Below are positions 44,266 to 52,642 of a stretch of DNA of 64,000 bases, piece after piece (the first letter of the stretch is position 1; each line of letters begins with the position of its first letter). Under the pieces are notes generated by a model. The model was not told the DNA's origin, did no database searches, and saw only the letters and a list, made by a program, of their open reading frames with translations. The DNA comes from Paenibacillus ehimensis NBRC 15659 (GTDB taxonomy: Bacteria > Bacillota > Bacilli > Paenibacillales > NBRC-103111). A program made the position numbers and the translations under genes. Where the stretch lies: assembly GCF_004000785.1 (NCBI RefSeq), contig NZ_BILX01000011.1, positions 62,001 to 126,000 of the forward strand, in the 5' to 3' direction.

Positions 44266-44487
44266 ATGGCTAAACCGGACAACCGTGCCGACAACGTGGA
44301 TCATCTGCAAAAAAACATCAACCACACCATTGAAAACCTGAATGAAGCCGAAGATTATTTGAGCGAGCATGCCGATGAAATCAGCCCGCAGGAACGGGAG
44401 CAAATCGCGTCTAAAAACGAACGCCGCCGCGAAAGCTTGGACGCCTTCCGCTCGGAAATTAAAGACGAGGCAGAAAATCAACAATAG
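44266..44487 (+). CDS. tlp: small acid-soluble spore protein Tlp
   Basis: The 73-residue product starts MAKPDNRADNVDHLQ, a diagnostic Tlp signature, and continues as a highly charged helix (NLNEAEDYLSEHADE, IASKNERRRESLD). Tlp is a minor forespore protein deposited in the spore core. The ATG is in GGGACTATGGC; a GGAG lies about 14 bases upstream, and frames further left are not Tlp-like. A strong terminator follows. Confidence 0.93.
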   Translation: MAKPDNRADNVDHLQKNINHTIENLNEAEDYLSEHADEISPQEREQIASKNERRRESLDAFRSEIKDEAENQQ

Positions 44488-44514
44488 TTGCAGGCCGTCA
44501 ACAGGGTAGGATAC

Positions 44515-44561
44515 AAAAACCTCCGGTTCCTTGCAGACCTATGTAAGGAACGGAGGTTTTT
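44515..44561. terminator. bidirectional terminator, tlp and rnz
   Basis: AAAAACCTCCG-GTTCCTT and AAGGAAC-GGAGGTTTTT form an 18-bp stem, interrupted once, with A5 and T5 flanks. It ends both convergent transcripts. Confidence 0.9.
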
Positions 44562-44592
44562 GTCATACCGGCGATGCTATGCGGTTCATTTC

Positions 44593-45561
44593 CTACAGCG
44601 GAGCCGTTCCACCGACAGCCGGCGAAGGTTTTCGCATAGGGATGTCCAAACGAAAATGATCGTGCGCAAGATAAGTTTCATCATGAACCGTTCGCGCTTC
44701 TTCCCGCAGCCGCTCGACCTCCGCGTCCTGATACCGGGAGCTGATATGGGTCAAAACCAGCATTTTGGCCCCCGCTTCCCGGGCAGTGCGTGCCGCATCC
44801 ATCGCCGTGGAATGATCATACTGTATGGCAAGCTCCTTGCGGTCCTCCGCAAAGGTCGCTTCGTGCACCAGCACATCTGCCTGGCGTGCAAGCGTGACGG
44901 CATGCTCGCAAGGCTGGGTATCGCCAAGAATGGTCACGATCCGGCCGGGAACGGGAGGGCCGATAAAGCGGCTGGCTTCCAGCACCGTGCCGTCCTCCAG
45001 AGTAACGGTCTCGCCTTTCTTGATTTTTCCATATAGCGGTCCCGAAGCGACGCCGAGCTCCTTCAGTTTCGCCGCGTCGAGCTTCCCCTTCTGCGGCTTT
45101 TCTTCAATGCGATAGCCGTAGCTGTCAACCCGATGAACCAGAGGAGCCGCCTTTACGATGAATTGCTCATCCTCGTACACCACGAATTCCGTCTTTTCTT
45201 GAAACTCCACAATGTCCGTCTGGTACCCAAGATGGGAATCGCTGACCCGCAGCGACGTTTCTACAAACTCCCGGATGCCTGTCGGCCCGTAAATGGTGAA
45301 CGGCGTATCCCCGCCTTGATACGAGCGGCTCGACATGAGCCCTGGAAGACCGTAAATATGATCGCCGTGCAGATGGGTAACGAACAGCTTTTCCAGCTTG
45401 CTGATTTTGACCGGCGCCCGTAATATTTGGTGCTGCGTCCCTTCCCCGCAGTCGAACATCCAATAGACGTTTCGTTCCGCAAGCAGATTCAGCATGACGG
45501 AGGTGACATTCCGCTCTTTGGAGGGCATACCGGCGCCCGTCCCGAGAAAATACAGCTCCAA
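44593..45561 (-). CDS. rnz: ribonuclease Z
   Basis: The 322-residue metallo-beta-lactamase nuclease cuts the 3' trailer from tRNA precursors. It shows the N-terminal ELYFLGTGAGMPS, the metal motif FVTHLHGDHIYGLPG (about 61-75), LGDTQPCEHA with its Asp, and LTHISSRY with the late His. The flexible-arm insert is present (about 155-180). The start is a TTG about 7 bases after a purine-rich stretch, as expected for the family N-terminus. Confidence 0.95.
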   Translation of the reverse strand: MELYFLGTGAGMPSKERNVTSVMLNLLAERNVYWMFDCGEGTQHQILRAPVKISKLEKLFVTHLHGDHIYGLPGLMSSRSYQGGDTPFTIYGPTGIREFVETSLRVSDSHLGYQTDIVEFQEKTEFVVYEDEQFIVKAAPLVHRVDSYGYRIEEKPQKGKLDAAKLKELGVASGPLYGKIKKGETVTLEDGTVLEASRFIGPPVPGRIVTILGDTQPCEHAVTLARQADVLVHEATFAEDRKELAIQYDHSTAMDAARTAREAGAKMLVLTHISSRYQDAEVERLREEARTVHDETYLAHDHFRLDIPMRKPSPAVGGTAPL

Positions 45562-45648
45562 GCTCCATCGACCCCATTTCTATCGTTCCGATTGGTAAGA
45601 AAGCTTACATATGTTCACGCTTCTGCGAAGCCAGGCTTTCTTTGTGTT

Positions 45649-45680
45649 TAAACAAAAGAGTGGAGCGACCAAGGCCCCAC
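45649..45680 (-). terminator. terminator of metH
   Basis: GTGGGGC and GCTCCAC pair (one G-T) around a CTTGGTC loop on the minus strand, followed by TCTTTTGTTT. Confidence 0.65.
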
Positions 45681-45707
45681 CCCATTTATAGCATACCCAA
45701 AAAACGG

Positions 45708-48700
45708 CTATGCGTTGAAATAACGAGCCTGCGGATGCGCAAACACGATCGCCGAGACGGACGCCTCCGGTTCCATCATGCTGCCTTCCGTCAAATGTAC
45801 GCCGATATCCTCCGGCTTCATCAAAGCAAACAGCTGCTGTTGGTCATCGAGGTTCGGACACGCCGGATAGCCGAACGAGAACCGCTGGCCGCGGTATTTG
45901 GCTCCGAAGCGCTCCTGCATCGTCATTTCGGCCGGGTCCGGGAAGCCCCATACGTCGCGCATCATTTGGTGTATGCGTTCGGCGAACCCTTCGGCGGTTT
46001 CGAGTGCCGCCGCTTGAAGCGCATGAGACCGCAGGTAGTCGCCTTTACTCCGCCACTCGGCCGCCAGATCGCTGACGCCATGACCGGCTGTCACGACAAG
46101 GAAGCCGACGTAATCCATGATCCCGCTATCTACCGGCTTAAGGTAGTCGGCCAAGCACAAGTACGGCTCTTTCTCCTGCCGCGGGAACGTAAACTTCTGA
46201 AGCACCTTCGTATGATCCTCGGGGTCGTAGACGAGCACATCGTTGCCGTCCGACTGCGCCGGGAAGAAACGGTACATGCCGTGCGCTTGAAGAATGCCGT
46301 TTTTCTGTGCCTCCGCGAGCAGCTCATCAACGGTTTCTTTGAGCTGCAGCGCCTTCGGATCTTTCTCGGCCAGCAGTTGGTCGACCTTCCCCTTCAAGCC
46401 AAGATGATGTCCTAGCAGCATCTGCATGTTGATATACGGGATCAGATGGCTTATCGGATAGTCGCGCAGCACGCGGCGCTCCAAGCTCGGCGGCACCTGC
46501 ACCGGAACGTCCCGGTCCACCGACGACGTCCTGACGCGGGTCAAGACCGGCATTTGCTCTTCTTTGCGGCCGGATTCCTTCACGTCGGATTCCATGCTGT
46601 CCCGAAGCTCCCGGACAAGCTGCTGCCGCTGCTCGGGGTCGCTCAGCTTGTTCGCAATATCCAGCCCGTCCATCGCGTCTTTGGCATACAGAACCAAACC
46701 GTCATACTCCGGTGCAATGCGTGTCTTGGTGAACTTCCGGGTCAGCGCCGCGCCGCCCACCAGAATCGGCACGTCGATGCCGGCCGTCTTCAAGTCCTGC
46801 GCCGTGACGATCATTTGCTGCGCCGATTTGACGAGCAGCCCGGACAGCCCGATCGCATCCGGCCGCTCCTTCCGGTAAGCGTCGATCAACTGCTCCGGCG
46901 GTACTTTAATACCCAGGTTGATGATCTGGTACCCGTTGTTGGACAGAATAATTTCGACCAAGTTTTTGCCGATATCGTGGACATCGCCTTTGACTGTGGC
47001 CAAAATGATTTTTCCTTTCACGGCGCTTTCCGACTTCTCCATGAACGGCTCCAAATAAGCAACGGACGCCTTCATGACCTCGGCACTTTGCAGCACCTCC
47101 GCCACGATCAGCTCATTATTGTTAAACAGCCGGCCAACTTCCTCCATGCCTTTCATCAGCGGGCCGTTGATAATATCAAGCGGCTTGTATTTTTGCAGCG
47201 CTGCGTCCAAATCCGCGATCAGCCCGTCCTTCGTGCCTTCGACAACGTAAGAGGCCAGCCGCTCTTCCAGCGTTAAGTTTGAAATTTTCTCCTTCTTCTC
47301 GACCTTCTTCGTACGGAAGTGCGCTACGAATTCGGCCAGCGTTTCGTCGTTTGTATCGTAGATCAGGCTTTCGGCAAGCCGGCGCTCTTCTTCGGGTATG
47401 GACGCATAGCGCTCCAGCTTTTCCGTATTGACGATCGCATAGTCCAGCCCGGCTTTCGTACAATGATACAAGAAGACGGCGTTCAACACCTCGCGGCCCG
47501 CTTCCGGCAAGCCGAACGATACGTTGCTCAGACCAAGAATCGTCTCGGTGTCAGGCATCGCCTCTTTGATTAACCGGATTCCTTCGATCGTCTCCTTGGC
47601 CGAACCGATATACTGCTGGTCGCCCGTTCCGACCGGGAAAACAAGCGGGTCAAAAATAATATCGTTCGGGTGCATGCCGTACTTGTTCACCAGCAAATCA
47701 TAGGAGCGCTGTGCCACTTCAAGCTTGTCTTTGGCTGTAATGGCTTGCCCCCGTTCGTCAATCGTGCCGACGACAGCGGCCGCGCCGTATTTATGAATAA
47801 GCGGCACGACCTTCTCGAACTTCTCTTCCCCGTCTTCGAGGTTGATCGAGTTGATGATGGCTTTCCCTTGCGAATATTTGAGGCCCAGCTCGATTACCCG
47901 ATAATCCGTGGAATCGAGCATAAGCGGCACTTTCACTTTTTTAACGACTAGCTCCAAAAACTTCTGCATATCGCTCATTTCGTCGCGGTCCGGGTCCTGC
48001 AGACAGACGTCGATCACATGCGCGCCACCTTTCACCTGCGCCCGGGCAATCTCGGATGCTTCCTCATACTTGCCTTCGGCAATCAGCCGCTTAAACTTCC
48101 GCGATCCGAGAACGTTCGTCCGCTCCCCAACCATGTAAGGGCGGTTCGCATCTTCAATGTAGACCGTCTCGATGCCGGATACCGCGGGCGGATGCTCTCC
48201 CCGGTGACTGCGCGGCTGGTACTGGCTAAGCGTTTCGGCCATCGCGCGGATATGATCCGGGGTCGTTCCGCAGCAGCCGCCGGCAATGTTCAGCCAGCCC
48301 TGCTCGGCAAAGCCTGCCAGCTTCTTGGCGAGCGATTCCGGCGATTCGTGGTACTGCCCGTTCTCGTCCGGCAGACCGGCGTTCGGATAGCAGCTTACCG
48401 CCGTCCCTGCAATATCGGCCAGCGTCCGAATATGATCGCGCATGAACTCCGGTCCGGTAGCGCAGTTCAGCCCGACGGAAATCGGGTTAAGGTGCTCAAG
48501 CGAAATATAGAACGATTCGATATTTTGGCCGGCCAGCGTCGTGCCCATAGGCTCGATCGTACCGGATATCATGATCGGCAGCTTGCGGCCTTCCGTCTCA
48601 AACGCTTTTCGGATGCCGATGCTGCCGGCTTTGACGTTCAACGTGTCCTGCGACGTTTCAAGCAGCAGCGCGTCCACACCTGCCTCCATCAACGCAAGCG

Positions 48701-49142
48701 CTTGTTCGTAGTAGCTGTCCACGAGTTCGTCGAAGGTGACTCCGCCGGTTACGGAAAGCGTCTTCGTCGTCGGGCCCATCGCACCGATAACGTATCTGGG
48801 CCATTCCGGGGTACTGTATTTTTCAGCCGCTTCGATTGCCAGCTTGGCCGCTGCCAGATTAAGCTCCCGCGCGCGGTCCTGCAAATCGTATTCCGCCAGT
48901 ACGACGCTTGTTGCGCCGAACGTATTTGTCTCTACCATATCGGCACCGGCCGCAAAATACGCTTCATGAATTTTACGAATCACGTCAGGCCGCGTGACCG
49001 CCAAAATTTCGTTGCAGCCATCCAACTCGTCGCCGCCAAAATCGGCAGCGGTTAAATTCTCCTGTTGGATCATCGTTCCCATGGCGCCGTCTAAAATCAT
49101 AATTTTTTTCTGTAATTGCTCCTGCAATAAAGGCTTGCTCAT
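45708..49142 (-). CDS. metH: cobalamin-dependent methionine synthase
   Basis: The 1144-residue modular enzyme transfers a methyl group from methyltetrahydrofolate through cobalamin to homocysteine. In order: homocysteine domain with zinc cysteines (GLNCATGPEF and GGCCGTTPDH, to about 310), pterin domain (about 335-610, with ERTNVLGSRKF), cap and B12 domain with DVHDIGKN (about 717-724), and the activation domain (about 880-1140, with PEMTMQERFGAKYRGQRFSFGYPACPN in part). The start is next to a good ATG. No S-box or cobalamin riboswitch was recognised in the upstream 280 bases. Confidence 0.96.
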   Translation of the reverse strand: MSKPLLQEQLQKKIMILDGAMGTMIQQENLTAADFGGDELDGCNEILAVTRPDVIRKIHEAYFAAGADMVETNTFGATSVVLAEYDLQDRARELNLAAAKLAIEAAEKYSTPEWPRYVIGAMGPTTKTLSVTGGVTFDELVDSYYEQALALMEAGVDALLLETSQDTLNVKAGSIGIRKAFETEGRKLPIMISGTIEPMGTTLAGQNIESFYISLEHLNPISVGLNCATGPEFMRDHIRTLADIAGTAVSCYPNAGLPDENGQYHESPESLAKKLAGFAEQGWLNIAGGCCGTTPDHIRAMAETLSQYQPRSHRGEHPPAVSGIETVYIEDANRPYMVGERTNVLGSRKFKRLIAEGKYEEASEIARAQVKGGAHVIDVCLQDPDRDEMSDMQKFLELVVKKVKVPLMLDSTDYRVIELGLKYSQGKAIINSINLEDGEEKFEKVVPLIHKYGAAAVVGTIDERGQAITAKDKLEVAQRSYDLLVNKYGMHPNDIIFDPLVFPVGTGDQQYIGSAKETIEGIRLIKEAMPDTETILGLSNVSFGLPEAGREVLNAVFLYHCTKAGLDYAIVNTEKLERYASIPEEERRLAESLIYDTNDETLAEFVAHFRTKKVEKKEKISNLTLEERLASYVVEGTKDGLIADLDAALQKYKPLDIINGPLMKGMEEVGRLFNNNELIVAEVLQSAEVMKASVAYLEPFMEKSESAVKGKIILATVKGDVHDIGKNLVEIILSNNGYQIINLGIKVPPEQLIDAYRKERPDAIGLSGLLVKSAQQMIVTAQDLKTAGIDVPILVGGAALTRKFTKTRIAPEYDGLVLYAKDAMDGLDIANKLSDPEQRQQLVRELRDSMESDVKESGRKEEQMPVLTRVRTSSVDRDVPVQVPPSLERRVLRDYPISHLIPYINMQMLLGHHLGLKGKVDQLLAEKDPKALQLKETVDELLAEAQKNGILQAHGMYRFFPAQSDGNDVLVYDPEDHTKVLQKFTFPRQEKEPYLCLADYLKPVDSGIMDYVGFLVVTAGHGVSDLAAEWRSKGDYLRSHALQAAALETAEGFAERIHQMMRDVWGFPDPAEMTMQERFGAKYRGQRFSFGYPACPNLDDQQQLFALMKPEDIGVHLTEGSMMEPEASVSAIVFAHPQARYFNA

Positions 49143-49352
49143 CCGTGATCCCCTTTCACCCTGCCGCCCCGCTCCGTTCTGTATTGGGGTCGGATACTCC
49201 TGCAGCCGATCTATGATCTCGCACCGTACTGCGCATGATACTCACAAATTATGTAACCTTAAGTGTATCAGAAACGATGCCTATTGAAAAGCAATTGTGA
49301 CAAAAATCAGCACTTATCTAATGAATCCTATCGGATTTATATACATTATACA

Positions 49353-49381
49353 TCGACAGATGCTCCCCCTTCCACTATAAT
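49353..49381 (+). promoter_or_regulatory. sigma-A promoter of mtnD
   Basis: TCGACA (49353-49358), 17 bases, then TATAAT (49376-49381) give a near-consensus promoter 43 bases before the ATG. On the other strand TTTTCA / 17 / TACACT at about 49274-49302 may serve metH. Confidence 0.75.
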
Positions 49382-49423
49382 AAAAAGCAGAAGTTACGAA
49401 TTCAAGAAGGAAGAGGGAGAAAC

Positions 49424-49966
49424 ATGGCAGAAATTCGCATTCGCAACACCAACGAGCGCATCTCGGGCGAAGCCAACGTGAAGGCTTTTTTGGATAAGCA
49501 AGAGGTGCTTTATGAGCATTGGAACGCCGCTAAACTGCCCGCAGAGCTTCAAGGGAAATTCTCGTTGACAGACGAGGAAAAATCGCAGATTTTGGCTACC
49601 TACGATGAAGAAATCCGCGATCTGGCCAGCCGCCGCGGCTACCGGACTTGGGACATCGTCGCGCTGTCCGACGCCACCCCGAATTTGGATGAGCTGCTCA
49701 AAAAATTCGAACAAGTGCACACGCATACGGAAGACGAAGTTCGCGCCATCACGGCCGGCAAAGGGATTTTCATCATTAAAGGGACAGACGATGTCGGTTA
49801 TTTCGACGTTGAGTTGGAAGCCGGCGACGTGATCTCGGTTCCGGAGCACAAGCCGCATTTCTTCACTCTGATGGAAAACCGTCAAATCGTAGCTGTCCGT
49901 CTGTTCATCGAAACCGAGGGTTGGATCGCACATCCGTTCGAAGACCCGACTTTCCAAAAAGCATAA
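49424..49966 (+). CDS. mtnD: acireductone dioxygenase
   Basis: The 180-residue cupin acts late in the methionine salvage pathway, converting acireductone to the keto-acid precursor of methionine and formate. Metal ligands are in VHTHTEDEVR (two His and Glu, about 99-108), with the last His in EHKPHFFTLM. GGAAGAGGGAG precedes the ATG. It is divergent from metH, a logical pairing of methionine making and recycling. No other mtn gene lies nearby. Confidence 0.93.
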   Translation: MAEIRIRNTNERISGEANVKAFLDKQEVLYEHWNAAKLPAELQGKFSLTDEEKSQILATYDEEIRDLASRRGYRTWDIVALSDATPNLDELLKKFEQVHTHTEDEVRAITAGKGIFIIKGTDDVGYFDVELEAGDVISVPEHKPHFFTLMENRQIVAVRLFIETEGWIAHPFEDPTFQKA

Positions 49967-50033
49967 GGGCGACTTCGGTATAAAAAGCAAGCGATTAGCG
50001 CTTGATCAGTTGTTGAAAAAATCAATATTTAAG

Positions 50034-50075
50034 CAAACAAGCCCCTTGTTGTCAAAGGCGGCTTGTTTTATTTTT
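50034..50075 (+). terminator. terminator of mtnD
   Basis: AAACAAGCC and GGCTTGTTT pair with a 16-base loop, followed by TTTTATTTTT. Confidence 0.85.
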
Positions 50076-50083
50076 AGCGCAAC

Positions 50084-50113
50084 AAAAAGCCCGCCACATG
50101 GAATTGGCGGGCT
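50084..50113 (-). terminator. terminator of the HAD hydrolase gene
   Basis: AGCCCGCCA and TGGCGGGCT form a 9-bp stem on the minus strand and are followed by TTTTTG. It lies 49 bases beyond the HAD gene. Confidence 0.85.
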
Positions 50114-50161
50114 CAAATTGTCAGCGGACATGTCCCGAAGACAAAGGTTTAGGTTCTAAGC

Positions 50162-50953
50162 TTACAAGGAATCAATGATCTTCTGAATGTCCCGAAGGCT
50201 CGTAATTTCGTGCGCCGGAGTAATTTCGTCCGTCAATGGAAGCCCGTGGCGGTTAATCCACATATTCCGCATCCCGATCGAGTTGGAGCCCAAAATGTCC
50301 GTCGTCAGCTTGTCGCCAATCATGACGCCTTCTTCAGCCGAAATGCCTAGCAGCCGCATCGCGTGCTCGAAAATCGATACCGCCGGTTTTCCCTCGCCAA
50401 ATTCGCCGGAAATGACGATATGATCGAAGTAAGGAGCAAGCTGCGGGACGCCCGCCAGCTTCTCTTTTTGCAGATCAGGCGAACCGTTCGTAAGCAGAAG
50501 CAGCTTGTACTTTCCTTTTAGTTGATCCAATACCTCGAACGTCTCTTCATAAACAATTGGACGGTTTCTTCGCTCGGCCGGAAACATCTCCGCCAGCTTA
50601 AGCCCGAGCGCGGCATCTTCTATTCCCAGAGCCTTTAGGCCGCGTGTCCACGAATCTCGCTGATAAGACGGGGCCAACGATCGAAGCTTGCGGAACTCTT
50701 CCTGTTCTCCTTCGACAAACCGAGCCCACAGTCCTTCAAACGGATTAATTCCGATTTTCTTGGTGAACGGGAACGTCTCGAACGATTCGTATAATGCCCG
50801 CGCTTCGCGTCTTACGGCTTCCTCAAGCTGGACAGGATCGATCTCGTAATGCTTGGCGGCCTCGCTGCAAGTCGCCTGAAACGCTTCTTTTACACTGCGC
50901 TCGTCCCAGAGCAGCGTATCGTCCAAATCAAAAAGCACTGCCTTGATTGCCAT
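50162..50953 (-). CDS. HAD-superfamily hydrolase
   Basis: The 263-residue hydrolase has motif I AVLFDLDDTLLW (nucleophile Asp about residue 9), motif II LLLLTNGSPD, motif III Lys in EFGEGKPAVSIFEHA and motif IV MIGDKLTTDILG. The helical cap (about 20-110) places it with YsaA/YjjG-type phosphatases. The substrate is unknown. GAGGAATCC precedes the ATG. It follows the PH-like membrane protein gene by 42 bases and is probably in one unit with it. Confidence 0.92.
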   Translation of the reverse strand: MAIKAVLFDLDDTLLWDERSVKEAFQATCSEAAKHYEIDPVQLEEAVRREARALYESFETFPFTKKIGINPFEGLWARFVEGEQEEFRKLRSLAPSYQRDSWTRGLKALGIEDAALGLKLAEMFPAERRNRPIVYEETFEVLDQLKGKYKLLLLTNGSPDLQKEKLAGVPQLAPYFDHIVISGEFGEGKPAVSIFEHAMRLLGISAEEGVMIGDKLTTDILGSNSIGMRNMWINRHGLPLTDEITPAHEITSLRDIQKIIDSL

Positions 50954-50995
50954 AAGCCGGATTCCTCTTTCTCCCCTGTGATGTCGGTTTTATCT

Positions 50996-51511
50996 TTAAG
51001 ATTCTTGCTTGAATGCCACTTGATTTTTTTGAGCAAATTCCTGAAGCTTTTCCTTCGCCGCATCCACGGGGAATTGATGATAGAATTTCGTGTATCCCCA
51101 ACGAGCTCCCTTCGGCTTTAACGTAATTAAGATCGAATCCTTCGTCACGGAAATTTCGTCGATCATATCCGCACTCATGGTCCGGTCTCCGCCGAAGCGG
51201 CGGGAGGTAAGCGAATCCGGGCCTATTTTTAACAGCGGCCGACGGACCCAATAAATCAATAGCGCAAGAACAATGTAGCTCGCGCCTGTGAACCAGTACA
51301 TCTGATCCTGTCCTGCTTGACCGCGGAATATGATGAAGCAGAAGATCCCGGTGGCGACCAGTATCATCGGCAGAAACCAGCTTCGTCCTTTGAAGGTAAC
51401 TGAGTTATCGGAGGCGCTTGACTGCGAAATCGCTTCCTTGCCGCTTTTTTTGCGCTGAATGTTGGTTACTTTCGTATTCTTGCGAACCATGCGTTCCCAT
51501 TTCCGTGACAT
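50996..51511 (-). CDS. membrane protein with PH-like C-terminal part
   Basis: The 171-residue protein starts with a very basic N-terminus (KWERMVRKNTKVTNIQRKKSGK), has two hydrophobic helices (about 47-65 and 75-91), and ends in a beta-rich soluble region (GPDSLTSRRFGG, ISVTKDSILITLKP) like bacterial PH/YcxB-type domains. No motif gives a function. AAAGGGG precedes the ATG. It is upstream of the HAD hydrolase gene. Confidence 0.75.
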   Translation of the reverse strand: MSRKWERMVRKNTKVTNIQRKKSGKEAISQSSASDNSVTFKGRSWFLPMILVATGIFCFIIFRGQAGQDQMYWFTGASYIVLALLIYWVRRPLLKIGPDSLTSRRFGGDRTMSADMIDEISVTKDSILITLKPKGARWGYTKFYHQFPVDAAKEKLQEFAQKNQVAFKQES

Positions 51512-51523
51512 AGCTGAACCCCT

Positions 51524-51673
51524 TTATCCATTCTTTCTACACTTCCCGTTAACTCGTGGATCCCGAGCGATTTCGTCGACCGAGACGCCCAAATACGCCA
51601 AAAAGTTGGAGCATCCAAGTGTACCGCGTACTTTTCCAGCGGCAACTAGATCGTCCAACGAATAATGCGTATC
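51524..51673 (-). pseudogene. possible aldo/keto reductase remnant
   Basis: Inside the gap 51512-51772 the minus strand keeps a 49-codon frame reading THYSLDDLVAAGKVRGTLGCSN and on. SLDDLV-x2-GKVR-x-GCSNF closely follows the aldo/keto reductase signature around the strand before the NADP-binding loop (LDDLV-x-GKVRYIG-SNF), but with an extra residue, no start codon, and a stop just before it. The following stretch (LGVSVDEIARDP) does not fit the family. I read it as decayed DNA; chance similarity is possible. Confidence 0.4.
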
Positions 51674-51772
51674 TCAAGTAGATGTAACTTAATCCGGACC
51701 TGAACTCTGAAACAGACGATGTGTTCCTAGACGCCAGGAAACGCTGTATCCGTTAAGCCAGCCCTCTTCTCC

Positions 51773-51967
51773 TTACTTTTTCTCGTCCTCATCCACAAAT
51801 TTAATGTTGTCCAGTTGAGAACGCAAGGAGGATTTAAAAGAATCGATATACTTTTTCCTTAGTGCGTTGCGCTCATCCATTTCTTCTTCCGTTAATCCTT
51901 CGGCTTTCGCCTTGCGGGCCAACTCATTGATCCGCTTAACGGTTACGTCGTGCTCCGATTCAATCAT
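51773..51967 (-). CDS. ynzC: DUF896 family protein, YnzC-like
   Basis: The 64-residue two-helix protein matches DUF896: VKRINELARKAKAEGLTEEE and the later ALRKKYIDSFKSSLRSQL cover almost the whole length. B. subtilis YnzC lies in the SOS-regulated yneA-yneB-ynzC unit, which fits the yneA gene just upstream here. GGGAGG precedes the ATG. A TTTCAA / 17 / TATAAT promoter-like pair at about 52035-52065 and a CGTTCG/CGAACG hairpin in the leader suggest its own transcript. The function is unknown. Confidence 0.9.
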   Translation of the reverse strand: MIESEHDVTVKRINELARKAKAEGLTEEEMDERNALRKKYIDSFKSSLRSQLDNIKFVDEDEKK

Positions 51968-52126
51968 GCTTGTCCTCCCGGTAATGTTAGGTCTCCGTTC
52001 GTGAATCCGCGAACGATAAGAGTTTCATATCAAATTATACTTTGACATTACCGGATTTGAAAGTCAAGAGATAGAGCCGAAGCCCTGCGGAAGAAATTCA
52101 GAAAATTAAAACAGCCAGCTATATAT

Positions 52127-52495
52127 TTATGGAAGCAGCAGCTTTTGCCCTTCATGAATCGTGACGTTCTTCAAGTTGTTCAACCGTTTTATCTGAAAGA
52201 CATACTCTCTCACGTCTTGTCCTTTGGCCGCGTGCGACGAAGCAATGCTCCACAAGGTATCGCCTTGGCTTACAACTACATAACTTTGAGCGGGTGCTGC
52301 GCCTTTGGCATAAGCGTCATCGTTCCCTACCCATGCGGATACCGTGCCTCCGACAAAGAGCAGCAGCGTTACCGAGATAACAAAAATCATAACCCGCACA
52401 TATGTTCGGTTTTTTTTCAATTTGGAAGCGGGATCTATGGAGACGGCAGCCGAACTGCGATTGTATTGAGCTAGCATTTGACTGTTCTGATACAT
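52127..52495 (-). CDS. yneA: SOS cell-division suppressor YneA
   Basis: The 122-residue protein has a polar N-terminus, one membrane helix (MIFVISVTLLLFVGGTVSAW, about 36-55) and a C-terminal LysM domain (YVVVSQGDTLWSIAS to the end, about 71-122). It matches YneA, which blocks division in B. subtilis until DNA damage is repaired. It is divergent from lexA as in Bacillus. I choose the ATG at 52495, 9 bases after GGGGG; the first ATG (52504) abuts that site. A LexA box lies in its promoter. Confidence 0.9.
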   Translation of the reverse strand: MYQNSQMLAQYNRSSAAVSIDPASKLKKNRTYVRVMIFVISVTLLLFVGGTVSAWVGNDDAYAKGAAPAQSYVVVSQGDTLWSIASSHAAKGQDVREYVFQIKRLNNLKNVTIHEGQKLLLP

Positions 52496-52528
52496 AAACA
52501 TCATCCCCCAAACATTTGTTCTGTTCTG

Positions 52529-52557
52529 AATTTAACACGAACAAACGTTTGTGTCAA
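52529..52557 (-). promoter_or_regulatory. yneA promoter with LexA box
   Basis: On the minus strand TTGACA (52557-52552), 17 bases, then TAAATT (52534-52529). The spacer contains, on the plus strand, CGAACAAACGTTTG (52538-52551), a perfect match to CGAACRNRYGTTYG. Confidence 0.85.
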
Positions 52558-52567
52558 TCCATTTTTT

Positions 52568-52581
52568 CGAACTTATGTTTG
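52568..52581. promoter_or_regulatory. second LexA box, between yneA and lexA
   Basis: CGAACTTATGTTTG matches 13 of 14 consensus positions and lies between the two divergent promoters. Confidence 0.8.
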
Positions 52582-52607
52582 TACGAACTCCGGTTCTGTG
52601 TTATACT
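52579..52607 (+). promoter_or_regulatory. lexA promoter with LexA-like box
   Basis: TTGTAC (52579-52584), 17 bases, then TATACT (52602-52607). The spacer holds GAAC-TCCG-GTTC (52585-52596), the core LexA dyad in a poorer flank, as expected for weaker self-repression. Confidence 0.7.
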
Positions 52608-52642
52608 CCTAAGTAATGATTACCAAAAATGGAGTGATTCAT

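Noticed and set aside
49143-49423. SAM or cobalamin riboswitch before metH
   Set aside because: No S-box core or cobalamin-type conserved block could be read on the minus strand.
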